64,000 nucleotides of DNA, taken from assembly GCF_038789205.1 (NCBI RefSeq), contig NZ_CP128355.1, forward strand, positions 744,001-808,000, in the 5' to 3' direction. Each line of letters opens with the position of its first letter. Position 1 is the stretch's first letter. Positions 26,667 through 36,400 of the stretch are shown here, piece by piece. Below the pieces are notes generated by a model. That model had not been told where the DNA came from and searched no databases. It worked only from the letters and a program-made list of their open reading frames with translations. Position numbers and translations under genes: made by a program. Source of the stretch: Staphylococcus hsinchuensis (lineage in GTDB: Bacteria; Bacillota; Bacilli; Staphylococcales; Staphylococcaceae).

Positions 26667-27470
26667 GTGCGTAAAAAAATCATTGCAACTGTTATTGGGA
26701 CAAGTGCGGTAGCAGCAGTTGCATCAACTCATGCAGAGGCATCAACGACTTATACAGTAAAGAGCGGCGATTCACTTTGGTCAATAGCGAATAAGTTTAA
26801 CATTTCAGTTTCGAAACTTAAGTCATTAAATAACCTATCTTCAAATGTGATTTTTCCAAATCAAACATTGAAAGTTTCTGGAACAACGAGTACAAGTACT
26901 TCAACAAGTACGAGCAGCACATCAACTGGTACGACATATACAGTTCAGTCAGGGGATACTTTATCAGGAATTGCTGCAAAATATGGCACTACATATCAAA
27001 AAATTATGAGCTTAAATAACTTAACAAGCTTCAATATTTATCCTGGACAGAAATTAAAGGTTTCTGGTACTACGTCTACAAGTGGAAGTGGTTCAACTTC
27101 AACAAGTTCAAGTAGTAGTTACAATACACCTATTTTCCATCACTCGAATTTATATACATGGGGACAATGTACATATCATGCCTTTAATAGAAGAGCTCAA
27201 ATTGGGAAAGGTATCAGTACTTACTGGTGGAATGCTAATAACTGGGATACAGCTGCAGCAGCAGATGGTTATACTGTAAATTATAAAGCGACTGTAGGTT
27301 CTATCTTACAAAGTGATTCAGGTTATTACGGACACGTAGCTTTTGTAGAATCTGTTCATTCTGACGGTAGTATCACTGTTTCAGAAATGAATTACAGTGC
27401 TGCACCGGGGATTGTTACTTACAGAACAATTCCTGCATCACAAGTTAGCTATTATCAATATATTCACTAA
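26667..27470 (+). CDS. sle1: LysM-CHAP peptidoglycan amidase/endopeptidase, Sle1 (Aaa) type
   Basis: A 267-residue secreted autolysin. Signal peptide at about 1-25; LysM 1 at 27-71; LysM 2 at 89-134; Ser/Thr-rich linkers; CHAP domain at about 160-267 with Cys168 ([10 protein letters not shown]), His223 (YYGHVAFVE) and Glu240/Asn242. It binds the wall through LysM and cuts peptidoglycan during daughter-cell separation. S. aureus Sle1 has three LysM repeats and about 330 residues, so one repeat is missing. The start is GTG, after GGGAGG. A WalR-like site lies upstream. Confidence 0.92.
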   Translation: MRKKIIATVIGTSAVAAVASTHAEASTTYTVKSGDSLWSIANKFNISVSKLKSLNNLSSNVIFPNQTLKVSGTTSTSTSTSTSSTSTGTTYTVQSGDTLSGIAAKYGTTYQKIMSLNNLTSFNIYPGQKLKVSGTTSTSGSGSTSTSSSSSYNTPIFHHSNLYTWGQCTYHAFNRRAQIGKGISTYWWNANNWDTAAAADGYTVNYKATVGSILQSDSGYYGHVAFVESVHSDGSITVSEMNYSAAPGIVTYRTIPASQVSYYQYIH

Positions 27471-27492
27471 TAAGTGAATTAATATAAAAATT

Positions 27493-27539
27493 AAACGCTT
27501 AGGTTATGTGGTCACATCCATCATAACCTAAGCGTTTTT
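27493..27539 (+). terminator. Bidirectional terminator after sle1
   Basis: A 16-bp perfect stem (27493-27508 with 27522-27537) with T residues on the plus side and an A-rich 5' flank. It also serves the convergent gene ending at 27559. Confidence 0.93.
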
Positions 27540-27558
27540 ATTTTTGGGTGAAATAGAT

Positions 27559-27840
27559 TTATTCACTTTGTTCAGTTTCTTTTAATTTTAATAGTTTCAG
27601 TTGCATCACGTTGCGCACGAGTGTCACACTCAGTAATAGTAGTGAGAACACTTTTTTAATCTTTTTCGGAGATTGGAAAGCAACGAGTAAATCATCAATG
27701 ACACCGATTGTTGATAAAACAATGCTTAATTTCACTAAATTTTTATCTTTGTAATTTGTATTTGAATTATAGATATCTAATACTGTACTTGCACTATTTG
27801 TAATTGAAGTAATACCTGAAAGTTTTGTTTTTGTAGCCAT
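27559..27840 (-). CDS. Small hypothetical protein, probably membrane-associated
   Basis: 93 residues: KLSIVLSTIGVIDDLLVAFQSPKKIKKVFSLLLLSVTLVRNVMQLKLLKL-type sequence with two moderately hydrophobic helices separated by a basic turn (SPKKIKK). I do not recognise the family beyond its being typical of staphylococci. The ATG at 27840 follows GGAGG at 8 nt; an upstream in-frame ATG overlaps that site. Function unknown. Confidence 0.7.
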   Translation of the reverse strand: MATKTKLSGITSITNSASTVLDIYNSNTNYKDKNLVKLSIVLSTIGVIDDLLVAFQSPKKIKKVFSLLLLSVTLVRNVMQLKLLKLKETEQSE

Positions 27841-27962
27841 GTTGTATACCTCCATTAATTTGTATATTTAAATGGTTTCAAATGTATCATACTACAATTT
27901 GTTTTACATGACTAAATATATGTGGTCGGTTGTCGTTAATATATAATATAATAACGAATATG

Positions 27963-28122
27963 GAGTCTGAGACAAAAATAGGTTTCTCAGATTCTTTATC
28001 AACTTGGCAGTAGATGTCTGAATTGAAAATGCGCTTATAACAAGCTTTTTTCAATCCTAGTCATCCTCGCCGGGGTGGGACTACGAAATCTTTATTAAAA
28101 ATTCGATTTCTGTGCCACTCCC
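27963..28122 (-). repeat. Staphylococcal intergenic repeat, copy B (inverted)
   Basis: The reverse complement of copy A at 22648-22811, about 90% identical by eye across roughly 160 bp, including the GGGACT/GGGACA, GATGACT and GAGTCTGAGAC segments. The terminal hairpin has mismatches here (TCTCAGATTC), so it is a poorer terminator than in copy A. The 313-bp gap before the Nudix gene holds little else. Confidence 0.9.
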
Positions 28123-28153
28123 AATATACGTGACAAAGGTTGGTGGGAGAAAC

Positions 28154-29032
28154 ATGATTAAATGTGTTTGTTTAATTGTAGAACAAAATGATCAGCTATT
28201 GCTTGTACAAGCGAGAAATAGACAGAAATATTATTTCCCGGGTGGAAAGATTGATAAAGGTGAAAGCTATATTCAAGCGCTACAACGTGAAGTCAAAGAA
28301 GAACTGCAACTTGATCTTCCGAAAACTTCATTCCACTACATTGGAACAGTCGTAGGTCCTGCGTATCCTCAAAAAGATACATTGACAGAGTTGAATTGCT
28401 TTAAGACCACAGAGACGATTGATTGGTCAAAGGTTGAACCTGCCGAAGAGATTACAGATTTGAAATGGGTTAATAAAGCAGATGAACAGTTAATTGCACC
28501 TGCAGTTTTAGAGTGGATAGCGCATCGTAAATTAAATGAGAAAGAACAAGAAGATCAAAGTGTATCTTTTAAATTTTATGAACAGGATGATTGGGAAACG
28601 GTTAAGAATATTGCCATTACGGACGAAGATCGTAATTTTACGAAGACACCGATAGATAACATTAAACTTGCACAAGAAGATCCTTCACGTTATCCAACAC
28701 TTGTATTTAATAGCGAGGACCAATGTATCGGATTCTTTACATTGCATACAGATGGTGGTGTCGCACCATATACTGAGAATCCGAATGCCGTATTCTTTAG
28801 ATCTTTTTCTATAGATAATCGATACCGTGGCAAAGGCTATGGCAATATCGCGATGCAATGTCTATCTCAATTTATATCTGACCAAATGCCTAAAATAGAT
28901 GAAATTTACTTAACGGTTAATGATAATAATATTGGTGCTCAAAAGCTTTATGAGCGATGTTATTATCAATATGTCGGTGAGGATGAATTAGAAGGCCGAC
29001 CTGTTTATGTGATGAAACAACCAATCAAATAA
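28154..29032 (+). CDS. Nudix hydrolase-GNAT acetyltransferase fusion
   Basis: 292 residues in two domains. Residues 1-130 are a Nudix hydrolase with the full box G31-x5-E37-x7-R45-E46-V-x-E49-E50 (GKIDKGESYIQALQREVKEEL), which hydrolyses nucleoside-diphosphate-linked compounds using Mg2+. Residues about 140-292 are a GNAT domain with the acetyl-CoA loop RYRGKGYGNIAMQ and the late NDNNIGAQKLYERCYYQYVG motif. Substrates are unknown. The ATG follows GGTGGGAG; the frame reads 14 codons further up but without a ribosome site. Confidence 0.88.
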   Translation: MIKCVCLIVEQNDQLLLVQARNRQKYYFPGGKIDKGESYIQALQREVKEELQLDLPKTSFHYIGTVVGPAYPQKDTLTELNCFKTTETIDWSKVEPAEEITDLKWVNKADEQLIAPAVLEWIAHRKLNEKEQEDQSVSFKFYEQDDWETVKNIAITDEDRNFTKTPIDNIKLAQEDPSRYPTLVFNSEDQCIGFFTLHTDGGVAPYTENPNAVFFRSFSIDNRYRGKGYGNIAMQCLSQFISDQMPKIDEIYLTVNDNNIGAQKLYERCYYQYVGEDELEGRPVYVMKQPIK

Positions 29033-29041
29033 TTAAGACTT

Positions 29042-29087
29042 GCGTCATGAAACATAACATATTTTGTTATGTTTTGTGACGCATTTT
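29042..29087 (+). terminator. Terminator of the Nudix-GNAT gene
   Basis: A long stem (GCGTCA...TGACGC, extended by AACATAACA/TGTTATGTT) followed by five T residues, just upstream of the ammonium-transporter gene. Confidence 0.9.
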
Positions 29088-29137
29088 TGCTTTTGAAAAA
29101 CAGTGCCAGTATGATGTTTTTCAAAGGAGTGAGTCAA

Positions 29138-30394
29138 ATGAATATGAATGATACATTATTTTTGTTTCTATGTACGTTGCTTGTTTGGTTAATGACGCCA
29201 GGATTGAGTTTATTCTATGGAGGGTTGGTGCAATCGAAAAATGTGTTGAATACAGTGATGCAAAGTATGGTTGCAATCGTTATAGTCACATTTGCATGGC
29301 TACTAGTTGGATTTAGTATGAGTTTTAGTACGGGCAATATATTGATAGGTGATTTCGATTATATCGGTTTGCAGCACGTTGGTTTCAGTACACATGAAGG
29401 TTTATCACCTCATATTCCCTTTGCATTATATATGCTGTTTCAACTTATGTTTTGTACGATAGCAGTATCAATTTTATCAGGTTCAGTTGCTGAAAAAATG
29501 AGATTTATACCGTACATTATTTTTGTATTTTTATGGGTTATCGTAGTTTATAGTCCAGTAGCTCACTGGGTTTGGGGTGGTGGTTGGATACATCGACTTG
29601 GTGCCATTGATTTTGCTGGTGGAACGGTAGTCCATATTACATCGGGGGTATCTGGTCTTGTTCTTGCAATTTTAATTGGTGCAGGAAAAAACTTTGATAA
29701 AAGACCGCCACATAATCTAATTATTACGTTGTTAGGTGGTATATTTGTTTGGTTTGGATGGTATGGTTTTAATGTAGGAAGTGCATTAACCTTTAATCAC
29801 ATTGCAATGGTGACATTTGTAAATACGGTGCTCGCAGCAAGTGCAGGTGCTTTTGGTTGGGGATTCATTGAATATTGCATGACTAAAAAGATGAGCCTTA
29901 TCGGTATGCTATCAGGTATGTTATCCGGACTTGTTGCGATTACACCAGCTGCAGGATATGTTGATTATATGAGCGCAATCGTTATTGCTCTAATCGGTGG
30001 TGTGAGTTGTTTCTTTGCTATTAATTATATAAAGGTAAAGTTACGTTATAATGATGCGTTAGACGCCTTTGGTATACATGGGATTGGTGGGGTAGTTGGT
30101 GCTATCTTAACGGGAGTCTTTCAATCGCACAAAATAAATGAAGGTATTACGGACGGGCTGATACATGGCGGTGGTATACTACCCGTAACAGTACAATTGG
30201 TCGCAGTCATTATGACAATCTTGTTTAGTGCAGCAATGACATTGATGATAGCTAAAATTATCGCAATATTCTGTAATTTAGAAGCGGATGAAATGGAAGA
30301 ACAACAAGGATTTGATGTGCTCGTTCATGGTGAAAATGCATATCATAATCCATTGGAGTCGCCCTTAAGTCAAAAGTTAAATAGTGAGAAATAA
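29138..30394 (+). CDS. amtB: Ammonium transporter (Amt family)
   Basis: A 418-residue channel with 11 membrane segments that brings in ammonium/ammonia. The N-terminal signature WLMTPGLSLFYGGLVQSKNVLN and the twin pore histidines (VVHITSGVSG and FGIHGIGG) are present. Function follows from these residues. No glnB/glnK PII gene is adjacent, unlike in many bacteria. AAAGGAG lies 9 nt before this ATG. The glutamate synthase genes 3 kb downstream fit a nitrogen-assimilation neighbourhood. Confidence 0.95.
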   Translation: MNMNDTLFLFLCTLLVWLMTPGLSLFYGGLVQSKNVLNTVMQSMVAIVIVTFAWLLVGFSMSFSTGNILIGDFDYIGLQHVGFSTHEGLSPHIPFALYMLFQLMFCTIAVSILSGSVAEKMRFIPYIIFVFLWVIVVYSPVAHWVWGGGWIHRLGAIDFAGGTVVHITSGVSGLVLAILIGAGKNFDKRPPHNLIITLLGGIFVWFGWYGFNVGSALTFNHIAMVTFVNTVLAASAGAFGWGFIEYCMTKKMSLIGMLSGMLSGLVAITPAAGYVDYMSAIVIALIGGVSCFFAINYIKVKLRYNDALDAFGIHGIGGVVGAILTGVFQSHKINEGITDGLIHGGGILPVTVQLVAVIMTILFSAAMTLMIAKIIAIFCNLEADEMEEQQGFDVLVHGENAYHNPLESPLSQKLNSEK

Positions 30395-30436
30395 AAAAAT
30401 ACGGTTTGTCGTCAAATTAAACGTGGCAAACCGTAT
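30393..30436 (-). terminator. Bidirectional terminator between amtB and the YibE/F genes
   Basis: ATACGGTTTG (30399-30408) pairs with CAAACCGTAT (30427-30436). The minus strand continues into seven U residues, so it mainly ends the YibE/F operon. Confidence 0.88.
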
Positions 30437-30453
30437 CTATATGAAAATTGTAT

Positions 30454-31227
30454 TTATTGTTTTTGAGAATGTGTAGATTGTTGTTTCTTAATTAAATAAG
30501 CAGTCAACCAAGCAGTGATAGGAATACTGATAGCTACCGCGATACCTCCGAGAAGAATTGAAATGAATTCTTGTGCAAAAATCTTTGAATTAATAATATG
30601 TCCAAATGAATAATTCAATTTAAAGAACCAGAAAAATAAGGTTAACTGGCCTCCGAAATAGGCCAAATATATCGTATTTGCTGAGGTTGCCAATATTTCT
30701 CTACCTACACGTAGACCTGATTGGAATAATGCTTTACTACTTAAATTAGGGTTCGTCTCGCTTAACTCGTACATAGGAGAGCTAATCGTGATGGCTAAAT
30801 CAATGACGGCTGCTATCACTGCTAGCACTACAGTAAAGACCATGAATTTAACCATATCGATACCAATATTCATTGAGAAAATATATGTTTCGTCTTGTTG
30901 TTCCGTTGTAAAGCCTTGTAAGTGACCGATAGCAACAGATAAATAAATACCGAATATAAGTACTAAAGTCGTCAGTAACGTTGCATAGAATGCTGCTTTC
31001 GTCTTTGTGTTATAACTGTTCAGCACAAATAAATTACAGGCAGCGATCACAATACAGAATAAAAAGGTTACCACATATATTGGTGCACCAAACATGATGA
31101 TGATAATCGTGATTAACAATATCACGAAATTTAAAAATAACGTTAAATACGAAATGAGACCTTTTTTTCCACCAAAAATAATCATTAATATAAATAGGAT
31201 AAGTCCTAATATTGTAATTACACTCAT
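30454..31227 (-). CDS. YibE/F-like membrane protein (distal gene of pair)
   Basis: A 257-residue protein with about seven hydrophobic segments, of the YibE/F family (the block AVIDLAITISSPMYELSETNPNLSSKALFQSGLRVGREILATSANTIYLAYFGGQL-type is diagnostic). It overlaps the upstream partner by 4 nt, so translation is coupled and the two probably form one complex. Function is unknown; a transport or export role is often proposed. Confidence 0.85.
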   Translation of the reverse strand: MSVITILGLILFILMIIFGGKKGLISYLTLFLNFVILLITIIIIMFGAPIYVVTFLFCIVIAACNLFVLNSYNTKTKAAFYATLLTTLVLIFGIYLSVAIGHLQGFTTEQQDETYIFSMNIGIDMVKFMVFTVVLAVIAAVIDLAITISSPMYELSETNPNLSSKALFQSGLRVGREILATSANTIYLAYFGGQLTLFFWFFKLNYSFGHIINSKIFAQEFISILLGGIAVAISIPITAWLTAYLIKKQQSTHSQKQ

Positions 31228-32339
31228 TGTTTCACACCTCGCATTTTAAACCAAAGTTGCATTAACACAATGGTAATCGGAATAGTAAGGACAATGCCGA
31301 TACCTCCAGAGAGCGCTCGAGCAATTTCTAATGACCAATTCATTGAAATAGTATACGTCACAGTATTAGCATTTTTTAAATAGACTAAAATCATTGGTAG
31401 TGCTCCGGATAAGTAAGAAAAGAGCAAGATGTTCGTCATAGTGCCCATGATATCTTGGCCAATATTACGTCCAGCAAGCGCCCATCGTGTCATCGAGATG
31501 TCAGGGGTACGTCGTAATATTTCGTACATACCACTTGAAATGGTAATGGCAACATCCATAACGGCTCCGAGTGAACCGATCAGTACGGATGAAAGGAAGA
31601 TTTCTTTTGGCGGTAAAGTTAGAAAGCTCATCGTTTCAAACTTCAAGCCGCTTCCACCAGTTAACTGGATGACCAGGTGGGTAATCCCAATTGAAACAAA
31701 TGTACCAAGTAAGGTACTTAATATCGTTATAAAGGTTCGCCACTGTACACCTGTCACGAGTAATAAGGTGATGATTGTCGATAACACTACACCTGCTGTC
31801 ATCAATGCGAATAAGTTAATTTGTGGTGATATTTCGTGAATATATATCGCCAAAATAACGATAGCTGTATTGATAATTAATGAAAGTATAGATTGTAATC
31901 CAATTTTGCGTCCTACACATAAGAGTGTAAGTAAGAATATGCCTGTAACCACAACGACGAGGCTGTCACGTTTCTTCTCAGTGATGTATGCGTCTTTAAG
32001 TTTATGATCGACATGTAATAATACTTTATTACCTTTAGAGAATGCTTCGCTATCTGCTTGTGAGGCGACGTATTTATTGTCAACATTGGTAGATTTTCCT
32101 TTAAATTGACCATTCAATATTTTTACAGTTAACGTATCTTGGTGTTTTATATCTTTATTATGATGTTCATCTGTTGTCGTTTCACTTTTATGAGGTTCAA
32201 CGTGTGTGATTTGACCAATTGGCGTTCGATAGAATTGGTCGTTCATAAGGGTAAAAATAAATAAACCTAGGAATATCAAACAAAATAAAATGATAAAGAT
32301 ATTGAAAGGACGTTTTACCCACTGTTTGATAGACATCAT
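31224..32339 (-). CDS. YibE/F-like membrane protein (proximal gene of pair)
   Basis: A 371-residue protein: an N-terminal membrane helix, an extracellular domain of about 100 residues (THVEPHKSETTTDEHHNK...), then about seven membrane segments with the YibE/F core GAVMDVAITISSGMYEILRRTPDISMTRWALAGRNIGQDIMGTMTNILL-type. The core block resembles that of its partner, so both descend from one ancestor. GGAGG lies 10 nt before ATG 32339; the frame reads further upstream without a ribosome site. Function unknown. Confidence 0.87.
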   Translation of the reverse strand: MMSIKQWVKRPFNIFIILFCLIFLGLFIFTLMNDQFYRTPIGQITHVEPHKSETTTDEHHNKDIKHQDTLTVKILNGQFKGKSTNVDNKYVASQADSEAFSKGNKVLLHVDHKLKDAYITEKKRDSLVVVVTGIFLLTLLCVGRKIGLQSILSLIINTAIVILAIYIHEISPQINLFALMTAGVVLSTIITLLLVTGVQWRTFITILSTLLGTFVSIGITHLVIQLTGGSGLKFETMSFLTLPPKEIFLSSVLIGSLGAVMDVAITISSGMYEILRRTPDISMTRWALAGRNIGQDIMGTMTNILLFSYLSGALPMILVYLKNANTVTYTISMNWSLEIARALSGGIGIVLTIPITIVLMQLWFKMRGVKQ

Positions 32340-32419
32340 TATTTTCAGTCCTCCTTTAATTAACAGTATGATTATACGCCCTTTTTTCAATAAATATCAA
32401 AAATTTATACAATATTTAG

Positions 32420-33307
32420 TTAATGAAACGATTTTTCCTGGTTCATTAATTGTTTAATTGTAGATAGCATTAATTGAATATCTTGCTTATTGTTATCTTT
32501 TCGTACGACGCTACAAACTGTTTGTTTTAGTTCAGTATGCGCTAGTGAAATTTCTGTCCAATCTCCTTCATTTTTATTGAGTGAATGATAAGAAGCAGTA
32601 ATGATGTATCCGCGTTGTTGATTCAATAAATAAGTTGCTAACTGTGGTGATGTAATAGTATGAATAGGCGACTTTACTATGCGTGCCAACTTCTGCTTAA
32701 TCGAATGAGGTAATGGATAAAGTGCATAGATTGATTGATCAGCCAATTGTATTAATGGCGGATTGGTCGCCATTGTTAAAGGGTCGGATTTAGGGACGTA
32801 AATATGATAGTACGCTTCAAATAATGGGCGAATGTCCAAGCCAGGTAGATTTTTAATTTCGTTGTCTAAATGGGTGAAGGCGATATCTATTTTATCTGTC
32901 ATCAGTGCATCGATAATTTCATCCTCATTCATATGCATAGGTTCAACGATGGAAGTGCTCACGTGTTCGAAAGTTTGAATCAATAGTGTAAGTACTTGCG
33001 AAATATAACTGTCGATATAACCGATGCGAATTTTGTAATGATTCGCTTGAGATTGTTCACGAAATAAACGCACAGTTGTATCAAATTGGTCTAACATTTG
33101 TGTGGCATGTGTGAGTAATTGCTTTCCTTCATCAATAAGGTAAATATTACGACCTGACCGTTTAAATAATGTCACTTGTAATTCTCGCTCTAATTGAGAG
33201 ATTTGGCGACTCACTGCTGACTGGGCAACGTCTAATTCTAGTGCTGCATCGGATAAATGCTCCTTTTTAGCCACTTCGATAAAATACTTTAATTGTTTAA
33301 TTTCCAT
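32420..33307 (-). CDS. gltC: LysR-family activator of glutamate synthase, GltC
   Basis: 295 residues: LysR winged helix at 1-60 (MEIKQLKYFIEVAKKEHLSDAALELDVAQSAVSRQISQLE) and a periplasmic-binding-protein-like effector domain from about 90. It is divergent from gltB with 137 bp between, the classic GltC arrangement in Bacillus and Staphylococcus, where it activates gltBD and represses itself in response to glutamate/2-oxoglutarate. A perfect 15-bp palindrome in the shared intergenic region is its probable binding site. Confidence 0.93.
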   Translation of the reverse strand: MEIKQLKYFIEVAKKEHLSDAALELDVAQSAVSRQISQLERELQVTLFKRSGRNIYLIDEGKQLLTHATQMLDQFDTTVRLFREQSQANHYKIRIGYIDSYISQVLTLLIQTFEHVSTSIVEPMHMNEDEIIDALMTDKIDIAFTHLDNEIKNLPGLDIRPLFEAYYHIYVPKSDPLTMATNPPLIQLADQSIYALYPLPHSIKQKLARIVKSPIHTITSPQLATYLLNQQRGYIITASYHSLNKNEGDWTEISLAHTELKQTVCSVVRKDNNKQDIQLMLSTIKQLMNQEKSFH

Positions 33308-33335
33308 CTAAACTCACACCTTAAATTTCTGATCG

Positions 33336-33350
33336 TTCTAATAATTAGAA
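33336..33350. promoter_or_regulatory. Candidate GltC operator (perfect palindrome)
   Basis: TTCTAAT-A-ATTAGAA is a perfect 15-bp palindrome with a T-N11-A core, the LysR-type pattern, about 30 bp from the gltC start and 95 bp upstream of gltB. Confidence 0.6.
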
Positions 33351-33410
33351 TAATATCATCTATTTTATATATTGAACAGATGAATCAACTCCGATATAGT
33401 TTAATTATTA

Positions 33411-33425
33411 AAAATTCTGAAAATT
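33411..33425. promoter_or_regulatory. Candidate CodY box overlapping the gltB leader
   Basis: AAAATTCTGAAAATT matches the CodY consensus AATTTTCWGAAAATT at 13 of 15 positions and ends 19 bp before the gltB ATG, where binding would block transcription. Confidence 0.45.
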
Positions 33426-33444
33426 CGTAAAAGAGGTGAACATC

Positions 33445-36400
33445 ATGTGCGAAGCTAATAGAAAGATAGGCTTATATGACAGTCGTGAAGAACATGATGC
33501 GTGTGGAATAGGTTTTTACGCAAATATGGACAATAAACGATCACATAACATAATTGAAAAATCATTAGAAATGTTACGTAGACTAGATCATCGAGGCGGT
33601 ATCGGTGCAGATGGCGTTACTGGAGATGGTGCCGGAATTATGACTGAGGTGCCTTATACATTTTTTGAAAAGCATACAGACATCGATTTACCACAAGAGG
33701 GCAAATATGCGGTCGGTATGTTTTTCTCGAAAGATCAAATCGCAGGCTCTCAACATGAAACACAGTTTAATGCATATTTCGAAAAAGAAGAATTACGCGT
33801 ATTAGGTTATCGTGAAGTACCTTTAGATACTAGCGCGATCGCTCCGCACGTTGCAGAAACTATGCCATTCATTCAACAAGTGTTCGTCGCTTTAAACGAT
33901 GTTAACCAAGTGGAAAGAAAGTTATATTTAGCGCGTAAGCAAATTGAATATTATGCGAAACAGCACGATTTAGAATTATATTTCACAAGCTTGTCTCACC
34001 GTACGATTGTCTATAAAGGTTGGCTCCGTTCTGATCAAATTAAATCATTTTATTTAGATTTAAACCACTCAGATTATGTTTCGAAACTCGGACTCGTACA
34101 TTCACGTTTTAGTACGAATACCTTTCCGAGTTGGAAACGTGCACACCCTAATCGTTTGTTGATGCATAACGGTGAAATTAACACGATTAAAGGTAATGTG
34201 AATTGGATGCGTGCCCGTCAAGCCCGCTTAATAGATACAATCTTTGGTGAGGATAAAGATAAAATAACAGAAGTGATAGATGAAGACGGTAGTGATTCAG
34301 CTATTGTTGATAATGCCTTGGAGTTTCTATCATTAGCAATGGAACCTGAAAGAGCAGCGATGTTAATGATTCCTGAACCTTGGGTTTATAACAAGGCAAA
34401 TGATAAAAATGTGCGCGCTTTTTATGAGTTTTATAGTTATTTAATGGAGCCTTGGGATGGACCAACGATGATTTCATTTTGTAATGGTGATAAAATTGGC
34501 GCCCTTACTGATAGAAACGGCTTAAGACCAGGTCGTTATACCATTACTAAAGATAACTTTATTGTATTTTCATCGGAAGTAGGTGTGATTGACGTTCCGG
34601 AAGAGGAAGTCGCATATAAAGGGCAACTCAACCCTGGTAAATTACTATTAGTCGATTTTAATGAACAGAAAGTGGTAGATAACAATACACTTAAATCTCG
34701 TATTGCGGAGGAGCGTCCTTACGCAAATTGGTTGGACGAATATACAATTGACTTAAAGTTAAATCAAGTTTCGTATCAAAGTAATCAATGGGATGAAGCT
34801 ACTTTGACACGTTTGCAAAAGCAATTCGTCTATACAAAAGAAGAAATGGAGAAATACTTAGTAGAATTAGTTGAAAAGAAAAAGGATCCAATTGGTGCGA
34901 TGGGGTATGATGTGCCAATTGCAGTCTTAAATGAACAAGACGAAACGTTATTCAATTACTTTAAACAATTGTTTGCGCAAGTTACGAATCCGCCGATAGA
35001 TGCGTACCGTGAAAAAATCGTCACGAGTGAGTTGTCATATTTAGGTGGGGAAGGAAATTTATTAACACCAGAACAAAATGTTTTAAACAGAATTCAACTC
35101 GAGCGTCCAGTATTAACAGAAAGCCAATTGGACGTTATTGAAAGTAGTCCATTCTCGGTCCAACATTTATCTACATTGTACAAAGATGACTTAGAAACGG
35201 CGCTAGACAAATTAGGGGATTCAGCGATAGACGCAGTAAATAAAGGTTGCGAAATCATTGTGCTCGATGATCGCTTATTAACATCTGAATCTAGTTATGC
35301 TATGCCGATGTTATTAGCAATAAGTCATATACATCAATTATTAATTAGAGAAGATTTACGTATGCATACAAGTATCGTGGCACTATCTGGAGAGGCTAGA
35401 GAAGTACATCACATCGCTTGCTTACTTGGTTATGGTGCGAATGCGGTCGTACCTTATTTAGCACAACGTACGGTTGAACAACTTGTATTAAATGAGCGTT
35501 TAACAGGTGACATTGCTGAAAATGTTCAAACATATACTGAAACGCTATCTGAAGGGGTTATTAAAGTGATGGCGAAGATGGGGATCTCTACCGTACAAAG
35601 TTATCAAGGGGCGCAAATTTTCGAAGCGGTAGGTTTATCCGAAGAAGTAGTAGAACGCTATTTCACTGGTACACAGTCGAAGATCTCTGGTATTTCACTT
35701 GAGATGATTGATCAGGAAAATAAATCACGCCAAACACCTAAGAGTGACTATATTGAATCAGGTAGTACATTCCAATGGCGTAAGCAAGGTCAATATCATG
35801 CATTTAATCCTATGACAATTCAGTTATTGCAACAGGCGTGCCGTACAAATGATTACGATAAATTTAAACAATTTTCACAAGAAGTAAATGATAAGCGTAC
35901 GGATCACATCCGTCATTTAATGGAATTTAAACGCCAACAATCTATAGATATTAGTGAAGTTGAACCAGCGAGTGCAATCGTGCAACGTTTCAATACGGGT
36001 GCGATGAGTTATGGTTCAATTTCCGAAGAGGCACATCAAACGTTAGCTGAGGCAATGAATCGCATGGGTGGTAAGAGTAATAGCGGAGAAGGTGGAGAGA
36101 ACCCTGAACGATATAAGATAGATGAACAAGGTCGTAACCATTCAAGTGCAATTAAACAGGTGGCATCTGGACGTTTTGGCGTTACGAGTGATTATTTACA
36201 ACATGCAAAAGAAATTCAAATTAAAGTTGCGCAAGGGGCTAAACCAGGAGAAGGTGGACAACTCCCGGGTACAAAGGTCTACCCATGGATTGCAGAAGTT
36301 AGAGGTTCCACTCCCGGTATAGGTTTGATTTCACCACTGCCACATCACGATATTTACTCAATTGAAGACCTTGCCCAACTCATCCATGATTTAAAAAATG

